A stretch of 64,000 nucleotides of DNA from [Clostridium] polysaccharolyticum (GCF_900111595.1 NZ_FOHN01000004.1:169750-233749), one strand, 5' to 3'; counted from the stretch's first letter, positions 8,058-17,348 are shown. Numbers and translations: made by a program. Notes: generated from the letters alone by a model not told the origin.

Positions 8058-9407
8058 CTACCAGTTTTTCCACTGACTCTTGAATTTACCTGTATTGAAT
8101 CTTCCGTTTGGTGTAAGGAACATATTTGCAACGCTTGTATCGCCTGCAACTTGCCATCTTAACCATCCAGTGATAGCATCTCCACCATCCCATACAGTGG
8201 AGCCATGTCCGCCACCGATAATGCCGCCATACCAGATTGGTACGGATGCAGCAGCATAGTCACGATTTGTGTTGTTTGATGCAAGACCACCATCCGCTAA
8301 ACCGTTCATAACGCAGGTTGGATGTCTCCATTTTGTATGTCCTAAACCATCAAAAGAACCACCATCACAGTGAATCGTTGTTACAATATGAGGATCGCTT
8401 GCTACTTCATAAGCACCAACAGAGCCAAGAGAGAAACCACCAGCAGCGATTTTATTTACGTCCATTTTATGATATAGAGGGCATTGTGGGTTTTCGTTCT
8501 GTTCGATCATCCATTTTAGTCCGTCTACACATTGCTGGCCAGACCACTGGGATTCTTCACTGTATACTACAAAACCTTGAGAAGCCCATCTTTTCATCTG
8601 TCCTTCGTATAAGGAAACATTGTCACCGCCACCTGGATTCCAGATAAAGATAGGGTGTTTTGTAACGCCTAATGTACCAGGATTGGAAGGTCTTACGATC
8701 CATGCTTTTCCGTTTGGACCATAACCCTTGTCGATGGTTACAGCAAATGGGCCATTTTTATCGACATCACATTTAGGTAAAATGCATCCGCTGGCTGCAG
8801 CAGAAGGAGCCACGCTAGGAGCTGCACTAGGAGCCACACTAGGCTTTATGCTAGGAGCTGCACTAGGTTTTACGCTAGGAGCCACACTAGGATTTGTACT
8901 AGGATCAGGTGCATCTGCGCTGTATTTTTCAGTACTGATAACTTTTCCATTATACTCAACTTCAAATTTCACTTCTTTAAAGTTTTCATAGGAAGACCAG
9001 TCACTCTGATTAAAGCGGATACCTAAAGATAAACTTCCATTGCTTAAAGAATATGCTTCTTTTATGCCGATTTCCAGATAGCCATCTTTAAAAGTACCAG
9101 CTACATTTTTGGAATAATCCATGTAGTATGGTGCTACATTTATGGAAATACCAGCACTGTCACAAGTAAAGGACTGAGCTTTGCTGCTGGTTTTAGAATA
9201 ATAATACCTTAAAACCAGTTTGGATAAGTCCACAGACTGAGTAGCTTTGATGATGTAGTTTTGTGAGATGTTTCCTGAAACATTAGTTGTCAGGGTAACG
9301 TCAGGGTTTGTATCTGCTGCTGCTTTTACTGGAGAAACAGTAAGGGAAGCTGCAAACAGCATAGTACTTAACGCTGCCGCTAAAAACTTTTTAGTACCTT
9401 TTTTCAT
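8058..9407 (-). CDS. Secreted alpha/beta-hydrolase esterase with N-terminal CBM3-like module
   Basis: 449 residues. A signal peptide (1-30) is followed by a CBM3-like module (about 36-160) closely similar to those of three other enzymes here, a PSVAPS-type linker (168-205) and an alpha/beta-hydrolase domain (about 207-449). The nucleophile is S326 in GFSLGS; D372 and H401 (GGGHGS) are likely partners. It is probably a carbohydrate esterase removing acetyl or similar groups from plant glycans, inferred from the binding module and neighbours. AAGGAGG lies upstream of ATG 9407. The binding module is N-terminal, opposite to the other three proteins. Confidence 0.8.
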   Translation of the reverse strand: MKKGTKKFLAAALSTMLFAASLTVSPVKAAADTNPDVTLTTNVSGNISQNYIIKATQSVDLSKLVLRYYYSKTSSKAQSFTCDSAGISINVAPYYMDYSKNVAGTFKDGYLEIGIKEAYSLSNGSLSLGIRFNQSDWSSYENFKEVKFEVEYNGKVISTEKYSADAPDPSTNPSVAPSVKPSAAPSIKPSVAPSAAPSVAPSAAASGCILPKCDVDKNGPFAVTIDKGYGPNGKAWIVRPSNPGTLGVTKHPIFIWNPGGGDNVSLYEGQMKRWASQGFVVYSEESQWSGQQCVDGLKWMIEQNENPQCPLYHKMDVNKIAAGGFSLGSVGAYEVASDPHIVTTIHCDGGSFDGLGHTKWRHPTCVMNGLADGGLASNNTNRDYAAASVPIWYGGIIGGGHGSTVWDGGDAITGWLRWQVAGDTSVANMFLTPNGRFNTGKFKSQWKNW

Positions 9408-9557
9408 AAAATAACCTCCTTATATGTATCCTCGTAAATCACTTATCTGAAGTAATGCGACCCTCCTTTCTTAGTTATTGATTTATCTATAAACCAGATA
9501 AGCTAATTCTATTATAATATGGATATTACCTAGAAAACTACCATTTTTTTCGCTTTT

Positions 9558-9566
9558 TGGTATAAT
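9558..9566 (+). promoter_or_regulatory. Extended -10 promoter upstream of cbiZ
   Basis: TGGTATAAT matches the extended -10 consensus 54 bp before the start codon. No cobalamin riboswitch features were recognised in the 212-bp intergenic region. Confidence 0.45.
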
Positions 9567-9619
9567 AACTTTAGATTAGATTTTATGAAGAAGTAAATGA
9601 AGGGGAACGATAGAAAAAA

Positions 9620-10774
9620 ATGATTTTAAAAGACAATGGAACGGGAAAACAGCTGGTATATACTTGTAAAAATGGAGATAAGCTTTATTACCAGAAACGG
9701 GGTATCTGGATTGAATTTGCTGACCGAAGAAGGGTTCTTAGTACTTCGGTATTAAATGGTGGCCTGCGAGAAGATATAAAGGGAGTGTTTAATTTTAATT
9801 GTCTGGCAGATCAGTATGCTTGTGATTTGACGGAAGACACTTATGAACAGGAACTTCAAAAAAATGCAAAGCAGATTGGGCTTATGAAAGAACCAGTCAC
9901 AGGGCTTAGTACTGCTGCATGGGTGGAATTTCTATCGGTTCAGACAGAAGCTTTTGAAGAACTGGAGGTAACCGCAGCTGTAACAGGTGGAATTGATAAA
10001 AATGCTGTTCGTGCAGGGGATCTGGCATCTTATTATGAGTGGGATGGAGAATACCATATGATAAATCCAGCAGAGAAAATTACGAAAGGAACAATTAACA
10101 TTCTGTTGGAAATCAACCAGAACCTTGCACCAGGTGTACTAACCCGTGCCCTTGTAACCTGTACGGAAGCAAAGGCTGCGGCAATAGAAGAATTAATGAT
10201 TGGAAGCCTTTATTCAGAGGATTTCGCAACAGGTTCAGGGACAGATGGAACCATTCTGATATGTGACAGTACATCGGTACATGCCCTTACAGATGCAGGA
10301 GAGCATAGTAAGCTTGGTGAATTGATTGGAAATGTGGTAAAAAAGGCGGTAAAAGAAGCACTATATTTACAGGCAGGGGTATGTGCTCCAAGACAGCATA
10401 AAATATCAGAGAGAGGAAAACGATATGGGATTACCTTTGGAAGTGTGTGGGACTGCTATGTAAGACAGAAAGAAAAATTTCAAGAAATGGGAATTCAGTT
10501 TGCCTTTAGTGAAGAACTGGAAAAACAATTTCAGTACAAGGAAACCAATAGTACGCTGGTAGTCTGGATGTCCCTCTATTTATATATGTTAGACCAGTAT
10601 CGGTGGGATATGTTAAAATGGGGAGAAATTGTCCGTGAAACAAAGCAATTGACAAAAGGGATGTTAGGCATTGAGGATAGCTGGATTTTTGAATTGAATG
10701 AGGAAAAAGAAATAAAAGAAGAAATGTTAGAACGGGCGAAACGGGCAGTTGTGTGGTTCATTGGGAGAGATTGA
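9620..10774 (+). CDS. cbiZ: Adenosylcobinamide amidohydrolase (CbiZ family) with C-terminal extension
   Basis: Salvages cobamides by cutting the aminopropanol amide of adenosylcobinamide to adenosylcobyric acid. Family blocks are clear: GGIDKNAVRAGD, GTINILLEIN, ALVTCTEAKAAA, GTGTDG-like GSGTDGT, and LTDAGEHSKLGELIG. The domain covers about residues 20-250. The protein is 384 residues because a further ~130-residue region of unknown role follows, with an aromatic segment near 305-330 and a charged end. AAGGGGA lies about 14 bases before ATG, a long spacing. No other cobamide gene is nearby. Confidence 0.85.
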   Translation: MILKDNGTGKQLVYTCKNGDKLYYQKRGIWIEFADRRRVLSTSVLNGGLREDIKGVFNFNCLADQYACDLTEDTYEQELQKNAKQIGLMKEPVTGLSTAAWVEFLSVQTEAFEELEVTAAVTGGIDKNAVRAGDLASYYEWDGEYHMINPAEKITKGTINILLEINQNLAPGVLTRALVTCTEAKAAAIEELMIGSLYSEDFATGSGTDGTILICDSTSVHALTDAGEHSKLGELIGNVVKKAVKEALYLQAGVCAPRQHKISERGKRYGITFGSVWDCYVRQKEKFQEMGIQFAFSEELEKQFQYKETNSTLVVWMSLYLYMLDQYRWDMLKWGEIVRETKQLTKGMLGIEDSWIFELNEEKEIKEEMLERAKRAVVWFIGRD

Positions 10775-10865
10775 GATAAATGAAACTCGTTTTGTAGGCA
10801 TAAAATTTAATTCAGATACGCCAAATTTCTCTGAATATTATTTATACAAGGAAATAAAAGTATAA

Positions 10866-11273
10866 AATAACATTATTGCGGAGATAAAGTCGCTAAAAAG
10901 AATTGTATGCTCAACAGAGAGTGAAATACCTGTTTTATGCTGTTTAGATGAAGTGTTAAGAGGAACAAATACAATAGAAAGAATTAGTGCGGCATCTGAG
11001 ATACTTAGCAGTTTAGCAAATAAAAATACTATATGTATTGCGGCAAGTCATGATATCGAATTAACCTATATTTTGGAGGGCATATATGATAATTATCATT
11101 TTCAAGAGAGTGTAGCAGAAGACGGAATTAATAGTGATTATATACTATATAAGGATCGCTCCTATACTCGAAATGCAATTAAACTGTTAAAATATATAGG
11201 ATATTCTGAGAAAATAGTTGATAGAGCAACGAAGAGAGTGGATATGTTTATTAAAACAGGAAAATGGAAGTAG
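10866..11273 (+). pseudogene. C-terminal fragment of a MutS-family ATPase
   Basis: The frame opens after TAA 10863-10865 and ends at TAG 11273. It reads AEIKSLKRIV, then LDEVLRGTNTIERI (Walker B and following loop of MutS domain V) and ASHDIELTYIL, ending IKTGKWK. This equals roughly the last quarter of a MutS-related ATPase; the Walker A and all upstream domains are missing, and bases 10776-10865 show no continuation I can join confidently. A GTG at 10953 could start a 106-residue peptide but lacks the P-loop. Called a remnant. Confidence 0.75.
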
Positions 11274-11307
11274 GAGAATGTAATTAGTAAACTGTGGTAT
11301 TTTCATT

Positions 11308-11442
11308 CTAAATCCACCTGCCATATCTAGAATATTGCCTGTTATATAGATTGAGTCGTCAGATATCAGGAAGAGGATTGCGTTGGCCATTTCTTCAGGC
11401 TGTGTAATTATGGCCATTGAAATGTATCTTAATAGGTAGCTG
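11308..11442 (-). pseudogene. C-terminal fragment of a short-chain dehydrogenase (FabG-like)
   Basis: On the minus strand the frame reads TQPEEMANAILFLISDD then ITGNILDMAGGFRM, the C-terminal signature of SDR oxidoreductases (PEEiA..v.FL.SD...ITG....DGG). The catalytic Tyr/Lys region and Rossmann fold are absent and the frame is closed by a stop about 15 codons upstream. The normal end after GGFRM is replaced by unrelated residues. It abuts the MutS remnant tail to tail, so this region appears to be decayed DNA. Confidence 0.75.
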
Positions 11443-11595
11443 AAAATTCAGCATAACCGATATCTGTCATGGAGTAAGTTTGCTTTACAGATTATTGCAC
11501 TAAGATATGTAAAAATGTAAAATTAATTTATAGAAAATGGGAAAATAGAAAGATAGTGGTAAATAGAGAGGAAAAGAACAATTTAACTCGCAATG

Positions 11596-11623
11596 TTGAG
11601 TATATCATGTAATAGTGCATAAT
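11596..11623 (+). promoter_or_regulatory. Possible promoter of the GH9 cellulase gene
   Basis: TTGAGT (11596-11601) and CATAAT (11618-11623) are 16 bp apart, about 130 bp before the GH9 start. The gap from 11443 to 11749 is otherwise A/T-rich non-coding; GCATAATATGC around the -10 is a small palindrome. Confidence 0.4.
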
Positions 11624-11749
11624 ATGCATGTTAAACATACAGATTAATCAGAATGCCTTTTCATTTATTTTCAAATACGTTATAAAGGTTAAAACGACGT
11701 GTTTGTACATAGCCGTTCATTGATTGAAAATTTTTGAGGAGGTATTGAT

Positions 11750-14700
11750 ATGCATAATATGAGACGTAAAATTGCATTCCTTTTAGCAGGAGTAATGGTT
11801 GCAGGTTCTCTTACTGTGGCACCAGTCTTTAAGGGAGTAAAAGTTTCAGCAGCAGTACAGGAGGAAAATGTAAACTTAGTGCCAAACGGTACATTTGATG
11901 AAGTTTCCGACAGCTGGAATGGCTGGGGAAATGAAGGTGGCGAAGCTACGGTAGAACAGAAAGATGGCAAACTAGTTGTCGATATTCAAAAAGTAGGAGA
12001 CGTAGCATGGGGTGTGCAGGCATGCTGCAATTCAGGCTTTGGTTTATACCAAGGTGGAAAATACCGTTTATCCTTTGACATCAGTTCTTCCATTGGACGT
12101 ACTTTAGCATATGGAATCCAGATGAATGGTGGAGATTATTCCGCTTATGTAAATGATACCATTTCTGTAGATGAAGAAACCCAGAAAGTATCTATAGATT
12201 TTACAATGACAAAAGAAACAGACCTTGTTCCAGCATTATTCTTTAACTTAGGAAATTATGGAGAAGAATTAGATCCACATACAGTAACAATTGATAATGT
12301 AGATTTAGAACTGCTTGATGGAAGCAAAATCAAGGAATCTGGTTCAAGTTCCAAATACGAAGAAAATGTAAACATTGTGCCAAATGGTACATTTGATGAA
12401 GTATCGGATAACTGGGGCAGCATGACATGTGAAGGCGGTTTGGCGGATATTGCACAAAAAGACGGTGCTCTTGTATGTGACATTACAAAGGTTGGTGATG
12501 TAGCATGGGGGGTACAGGCAAGCTGTGGTTCTGGATTTACTTTATATCAAGGTGGAAAATATAAATTATCCTTTGATATCAGTTCTACAATCGGACGTGA
12601 ACTTGCTTATGGAATTCAGATGAATGGCGGTGACTATCACGCATACGTAAGTGATAATATCAAAGTTGATGAAGAAACCCAGAAAGTATCTGTAAGCTTT
12701 ACCATGACAGAAGAAACCGATCAGGTGCCAGCATTGTTCTTTAACATGGGTAACTATGGAGAAGAATTAGATCCACATACTATCACAATTGATAATGTAG
12801 ACTTACAGTTAGTAGATGCAAGTGGAATCAAGAGCAATGTAAAGAAACAGGAAGAAAACGTAAATTTAATCGAAAGTGGAGATTTTGAAGGCGATACAAG
12901 TAACTGGGGCAATTACACCTGTGAAGGTGGTAAAGCAAAAATCCGTCCAAAAGATGGTGCTTTAGTATGTGACATCACAAGTGTTGGTGGTGTTAATTAT
13001 GGGGTACAGGCAAGCTGTGGTTCTGGATTTACCTTATATCAAAACGGTAAATACCAGTTATCCTTTGATATTAATTCTACAATTGCTCGTAAACTTGCAT
13101 ATGGTATTCAGTTAAATGGTGGTGATTACCATGCATATGTAAGCGATGAAATTCAAGTAGATGAAGAAACACAAAAAGTTACAATTACATTTACCATGAC
13201 AGATGAAACAGACAAAGCTCCAGCATTATTCTTCAACATGGGTATCTATGATGATGAAGATTTAGAGCCTCATACAGTAACAATTGACAATGTTGATTTA
13301 CGTCTGATCGATGGCAGTGCTATTGTTTACGAAGAAGAAGAGGAAGAAAAAGAAAATCCAATCAACTTAAATCAAGTTGGTTTCAAACCAGATGCTAAGA
13401 AAGAAGCTGTAGTTCGTGGTGATTTCAAGACAAATGTATTCCAGGTTAAAAATGCAGAAGACGACAGTGTTGTATTTGAAGGCGAATTAAGCGAAGGCAT
13501 TTATACAAAAGCAGCAGATGAAACAGATTATATAGCAGATTTCACATCTGTAACAGAGCCAGGAAAATACTATGTAGAAGTAGAAGGCTTAGGAAAATCC
13601 GTAACATTTGAAATTGGAGAACATGTATTTGATAATGCACTTAAAGATGTTATGAGATTCTTCTATTTACAAAGATGTGGAGATGGAATTAGTGAAGAAT
13701 TAGGTGGTAAGTTTGCTCATGGTGACTGTCACCAGCAAAAAGCCCGTATTTATGGAACAGATGAGTTTATAGAAGTAGAAGGCGGCTGGCATGACGCTGG
13801 TGATTACGGAAGATATGTAGTTGCTACATCAAAAGCAGTAGCAGACTTATTACTTGCTTACCAGGCAAATCCAGATGCCTTTACAGATGACTTCAATATT
13901 CCTGAAAGTGGAAATGGCCAGTCTGACCTGATTGATGAAATCCGTGGACAGATGGAATGGTTATTAAAGATGCAGAACAAGGAAAATGGTGGTGTTTACC
14001 ATAAAGTCACAACGGCTAACTTCCCAGGTTCTATTCCAGCAGATCAGGAAACAGGTGAATTAATTGTCTGTCCTATTACGAATACATCAACAGCTGATTT
14101 TGCTGCTGTTATGGGCATGGGATATGAAACATTTAAAGAGATTGATAAAGACTTTGCGGACACCTTGTTAGAAGCAGGTGAAAAAGCATATGCTTATCTT
14201 GCAGATAAACCAAATGAAAAAGTTACAAATCCTGCTGGTATCAGTACAGGAGAATATGGTGACTGGAACGATGCAGATGAAAGATACTGGGCAGCCGCTT
14301 CTCTTTATAAAGCAACTGGTGATGAAAAATACCATGATGATTTCAAAGCAGCAGTAGCAAAGGGCGTTCAGTTTGAATACGGATGGCAGACAGTAGGAAG
14401 CTATGGTAATAAGATTTACTTAAGCACAAAAAATCAGGATGAAGCAACAGCAGAAGCAATCAAGAAAACTATCATAAAAAAAGCGGACAGCTATGTAGAA
14501 AGAGCAAAAACAGATGCTTATGGCAATGCCAATGCAGAAGATTACTGGTGGGGAAGTAACTTAAATACCATGAGTATTGCTGCTTACTTAGCAGATGCAT
14601 ATGAAATTACAGGTGACGAAAGCTATCTTGCAGTAGCAAATGAGCAAGTCAACTATGTGTTTGGTAAAAATGCTGCAGGTACTTCCTATGTAACAGGATA

Positions 14701-15373
14701 TGGTGAAATTGCACCACAGAATCCTCATCACAGACCTTCTTTCGTAGCTGGAGAAGCAATCAAAGGTGCTTTAGTTGGTGGCCCTAATAAAAACTTAGAA
14801 GATAATTATGCAAAGGCTTATCTTCAAGGAAAAGCCCCAGCAAAATGTTACTTAGACCATTCAGAATCTTATTCTACGAATGAAGTAGATATTTACTGGA
14901 ACTCTCCATTAGTTCGTGCACTAGCAGAATTGGATTTTGTTAATAACGCAGATAAAGTTTCTGATGCGGCAATCAAAACAGATGTAGACACAAATGTAGA
15001 AGGCAATGTTATGAAACAGACATATAAATTAACATTAGAAGGTGAAAAAGCAATTGACACTTCTAAGTTAGCGTTGCGTTATTACATTGCGGATGCAGAT
15101 GTTGAAAATATTAAGTTTGTATGTGATTATGCAGGTGTTCTTTACAATAACAATCCTTGGTATCATCAGTTCCAGGATTCTGTAAATGCACAGTTTATTA
15201 AGACAAATGCAGGTTACTACTTAGAAATTACATTAGATGATGCAGTTACGATTGAACCAGATCAAGGAACATTAACTATCATGACTCGTATGAACAACGC
15301 TGACTGGTCTAGCATTGATGGCATTACAGATGGAAAAGCAGCAGTTTACTACGATGGCAAACTTGTGAAATAA
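11750..15373 (+). CDS. Secreted GH9 cellulase with three CBM4/9-type modules and a CBM3-like module
   Basis: 1207 residues. A signal peptide (about 1-35) is followed by three tandem carbohydrate-binding modules of the CBM4/9 type (about 39-195, 204-357, 368-525), an acidic linker (528-535), an Ig-like CelD_N domain starting NPINLNQVGF (536-622), the GH9 catalytic barrel (about 625-1063) and a CBM3-like module (about 1070-1207). Catalytic residues are D682/D685 in HDAGDYG and acid E1045 in TNEVDIYW; HHRPS (993-997) is also present. Should act as an endo- or processive glucanase on cellulose. GAGGAGG lies 7 bases before ATG. The next structure downstream is repeat copy A, which supplies its terminator. 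Confidence 0.95.
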   Translation: MHNMRRKIAFLLAGVMVAGSLTVAPVFKGVKVSAAVQEENVNLVPNGTFDEVSDSWNGWGNEGGEATVEQKDGKLVVDIQKVGDVAWGVQACCNSGFGLYQGGKYRLSFDISSSIGRTLAYGIQMNGGDYSAYVNDTISVDEETQKVSIDFTMTKETDLVPALFFNLGNYGEELDPHTVTIDNVDLELLDGSKIKESGSSSKYEENVNIVPNGTFDEVSDNWGSMTCEGGLADIAQKDGALVCDITKVGDVAWGVQASCGSGFTLYQGGKYKLSFDISSTIGRELAYGIQMNGGDYHAYVSDNIKVDEETQKVSVSFTMTEETDQVPALFFNMGNYGEELDPHTITIDNVDLQLVDASGIKSNVKKQEENVNLIESGDFEGDTSNWGNYTCEGGKAKIRPKDGALVCDITSVGGVNYGVQASCGSGFTLYQNGKYQLSFDINSTIARKLAYGIQLNGGDYHAYVSDEIQVDEETQKVTITFTMTDETDKAPALFFNMGIYDDEDLEPHTVTIDNVDLRLIDGSAIVYEEEEEEKENPINLNQVGFKPDAKKEAVVRGDFKTNVFQVKNAEDDSVVFEGELSEGIYTKAADETDYIADFTSVTEPGKYYVEVEGLGKSVTFEIGEHVFDNALKDVMRFFYLQRCGDGISEELGGKFAHGDCHQQKARIYGTDEFIEVEGGWHDAGDYGRYVVATSKAVADLLLAYQANPDAFTDDFNIPESGNGQSDLIDEIRGQMEWLLKMQNKENGGVYHKVTTANFPGSIPADQETGELIVCPITNTSTADFAAVMGMGYETFKEIDKDFADTLLEAGEKAYAYLADKPNEKVTNPAGISTGEYGDWNDADERYWAAASLYKATGDEKYHDDFKAAVAKGVQFEYGWQTVGSYGNKIYLSTKNQDEATAEAIKKTIIKKADSYVERAKTDAYGNANAEDYWWGSNLNTMSIAAYLADAYEITGDESYLAVANEQVNYVFGKNAAGTSYVTGYGEIAPQNPHHRPSFVAGEAIKGALVGGPNKNLEDNYAKAYLQGKAPAKCYLDHSESYSTNEVDIYWNSPLVRALAELDFVNNADKVSDAAIKTDVDTNVEGNVMKQTYKLTLEGEKAIDTSKLALRYYIADADVENIKFVCDYAGVLYNNNPWYHQFQDSVNAQFIKTNAGYYLEITLDDAVTIEPDQGTLTIMTRMNNADWSSIDGITDGKAAVYYDGKLVK

Positions 15374-15402
15374 TTTTTCTTTCCAATGGAAATTGAATTC
15401 TC

Positions 15403-15595
15403 AGAACAAAGTCTGAGTTCCTCAGATTCTCGCGACTGGAATGTACTCGAAGGAACTCAGACTTTGCTGCGCCAGATGGGTGTCGCTGTTTTTTAGCTGT
15501 CGCTGTTTTTTAGCTGTCGCTGTTTTTTAGCGACTATCTTCCTTACCCATCTGTGTGCATCCTGTGCCCTTCTTTTTTAGGGCACTTTTTATTTG
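15403..15595 (+). repeat. Structured intergenic repeat, copy A (candidate terminator-ended RNA)
   Basis: About 190 bp, repeated at 38053-38245 and 63169-63353 in the opposite orientation. In this orientation, in order: a perfect 15-bp stem AAAGTCTGAGTTCCT (15407/8-15422) with AGGAACTCAGACTTT (15451-15465); a stem CAGATGGGT (15473-15481) with ACCCATCTG (15545-15553) enclosing three tandem 17-bp units of the form GTCGCTGTTTTTTAGCT; and a terminator hairpin. It starts 30 bp after the GH9 stop and would form the 3' end of that mRNA. Function unknown. Confidence 0.9.
15564..15590 (+). terminator. Terminator hairpin at the end of repeat copy A
   Basis: GTGCCCT (15564-15570) pairs with AGGGCAC (15579-15585), followed by TTTTT. 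It is the only terminator seen after the GH9 gene and is an integral part of the repeat, conserved in copy B on the minus strand. Confidence 0.85.
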
Positions 15596-15690
15596 TTCTG
15601 ATTTTTATCTAACTTCTTGCGAAGTTCTTTTACTAAAGATGGAGAGACTTCTTTGATAAAAGTACCTGCAGCAAGTGGATTATGAGCCAT
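15589..15690 (-). CDS. Possible 33-residue small protein abutting repeat copy A
   Basis: Starts MAHNPLAAGTFIKEV and ends KLDKNQNK; basic C-terminal half. AAAGGA lies four bases before the ATG. Another ATG with a stronger GGGAGG site begins an 11-codon frame upstream whose TAA overlaps the start region of this one, suggesting either translational coupling or a frameshifted remnant. The stop codon overlaps the repeat's terminal T tract. No known family; could be chance. Confidence 0.3.
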   Translation of the reverse strand: MAHNPLAAGTFIKEVSPSLVKELRKKLDKNQNK

Positions 15691-15902
15691 TATCCTTTGT
15701 TTTGGCAGGTTTCATAACATACCTCCCAGATATCATCATCCAAATGGAGAAAAATATCGAATTATTACTATTATAATATTGATATTTTCTGTTATTTGAT
15801 ACTGAAAAAGCGAATAAGATTGAAAAAATGAAAATAATATATTCTTATTAAATGTTTTATGTTAGAAAGGGGCGTATTTATTTTTTATATTAAAGAGATA
15901 TA

Positions 15903-15931
15903 TTGACAAAAATACCATAAACTGGTAATGT
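15903..15931 (+). promoter_or_regulatory. Promoter of the small secreted protein gene
   Basis: TTGACA (15903-15908) and TAATGT (15926-15931) with 17-bp spacing; TGG directly before the -10 gives an extended -10. Predicted start near 15938, at the left arm of the 17-bp inverted repeat. Confidence 0.7.
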
Positions 15932-15937
15932 TGCTCT

Positions 15938-15954
15938 GTAAATGAATAAAGAAT
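15938..15954 (+). repeat. Left arm of a 17-bp perfect inverted repeat flanking the small secreted gene
   Basis: GTAAATGAATAAAGAAT; its exact reverse complement lies at 16431-16447 on the other side of the 127-residue gene. The arm coincides with the predicted mRNA 5' end. Confidence 0.8.
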
Positions 15955-15972
15955 ATATAGTAGAAGGGAATT

Positions 15973-16356
15973 ATGAGAAAAAAGTTATTAGTTTCAACAA
16001 TGGCACTTGTATTAGTAGCAGGTTCAATCACAGCGTCAGCTGCATCAAAATCATTATTTTACAAGGATACAGAAGCTAAAGCTGTTTTAGACGTAGATTT
16101 TCATTGGGCTATTTTGGACTCTGATGATGCTACTGCTTATACAGATAAATCAACAGGAAGCTATCCTGTTGCAGTTCGTTTAGAACTTTGGAAAAATAAA
16201 TCGGGTTATGATCAATATAAATATGATAGCGATCCATCTTATGCGGAGTGTAATTTCTCTTATAGTGATGTATATTGCTATCAAAGTAGACATTCAATAG
16301 ATAATAGCAAACATACAGTAGAATATGCAGTTAAAGCACTAACAGAAGAAGAATAA
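15973..16356 (+). CDS. Small secreted protein of unknown function
   Basis: 127 residues. A clear signal peptide with cleavage near ASA-A (residues 22-25) precedes a mature part of about 100 residues rich in Asp, Tyr, Lys and Ser, with two Cys in the CNFSYSDVYC stretch that could form a disulfide. GAAGGGA lies 5 bases before ATG. It is the first gene before a decayed MacB-type exporter set, and could be a partner or substrate of it, but that is inference. No family recognised. Confidence 0.7.
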   Translation: MRKKLLVSTMALVLVAGSITASAASKSLFYKDTEAKAVLDVDFHWAILDSDDATAYTDKSTGSYPVAVRLELWKNKSGYDQYKYDSDPSYAECNFSYSDVYCYQSRHSIDNSKHTVEYAVKALTEEE

Positions 16357-16430
16357 TACATAATAAGAGAAAAAAATGTATTTTTAATAGAGTAACAAAG
16401 TGGTAAAAAAACATATTTGTGTATAAAATA

Positions 16431-16447
16431 ATTCTTTATTCATTTAC
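16431..16447 (+). repeat. Right arm of the 17-bp inverted repeat
   Basis: ATTCTTTATTCATTTAC, the exact reverse complement of 15938-15954. It lies about 75 bp after the stop of the small secreted gene and overlaps the likely -35 region (TTTACC, with TATAAT about 19 bp on) of the permease set downstream. Confidence 0.8.
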
Positions 16448-16520
16448 CAATAGAAAAAGAGTTGTTTTATAATTTATGTACCAGAAGAAGTATAGGTGAA
16501 TAGGATGTGAGTTAAAGTAG

Positions 16521-17340
16521 ATGTTAGTTAAATGCAAGAAGGTATTTCGTTATCCTTTATCTACGTTTTATGTTATCGTTGGTTTGATGGTTGCATTTTT
16601 GATGCTGTTTGATGGGTTAAGTATTTATAATGAAGTAACGAAAGCAGCAGATGAAGACAAGCAGGCTCGTTATAATGAAACAACAAGATTAAATGTAGAG
16701 AATACAGATAAGAGGCAGTTAACTCCTCAATTATTTGAAGTGCCAGAAAAAGTGAATGTACATTTGGTAGCAGATGCTTGTATTGAAGGAGCTAGTGGAA
16801 ATGTTAAGGCGGACATAGTGTTACAGAATGCAATAGAGTTAAAAATCCTTTTGAATACTGGCAGGCTTCCTACCAAAAAAGAAATAGTTAGCGGGAAACA
16901 TGTGGCTGTAATTAGAAGTGGTTTAGAGAGTTGTACATTTGTAAAAGACTCAAAAAAGTATATCGAAATGAACGGAACTGCATATGAAGTTATTGGAACG
17001 ATGAAGGAATTCGGTTCAAATGGCTATGTGTTTGTATATGAGAATTGTCTTACAAGAGAAATGTCAAAGAAAATAATGAATAGTGACGATATAAATGTTA
17101 TTATTAATAGCGATAAGAATAACACATATGATGCATATAATCATATAAAAAGCAATATGACGGATTTTTCTAATACGATTAATGTAGAAGGACGGCAGGT
17201 TGATGAGGATATGGATGTATTGCAGTATGCCATGGATAATTCAAGTGTTGTAGTTGTTTTTGTGATATATCTATTCAGCATTATAAATTGTATTAATGAA
17301 AATTACTCCAGCTCAAGCTATAACTGAGGGAAGGGGATAA
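16521..17340 (+). pseudogene. FtsX/MacB-type ABC permease with internal deletion and frame loss
   Basis: The N-terminal part is intact: one TM (about 10-32) and an extracytoplasmic domain up to residue ~238, then the start of TM2 (VVVVFVIYLFSIINCI). The frame then changes and stops at TGA 17327. In another frame, 17296-17340 encodes MKITPAQAITEGRG plus stop, the usual C-terminal end of these permeases. About 100 residues holding TM2-TM4 are therefore missing and the joint is out of frame. An intact family member would be around 380-430 residues, like the neighbour at 17349. Confidence 0.75.
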
Positions 17341-17348
17341 AAAAATAT

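Noticed and set aside
9408..9619. Cobalamin riboswitch upstream of cbiZ
   Set aside because: No B12-box-like sequence or the expected length of structured leader was found; only a promoter is visible.
15403..15595. Terminal inverted repeats making the ~190-bp element a MITE
   Set aside because: The outer ends (AGAACAAAG and ATTTTTATTTG side) are not inverted repeats of each other and no target duplication is seen, though mobility is not excluded.
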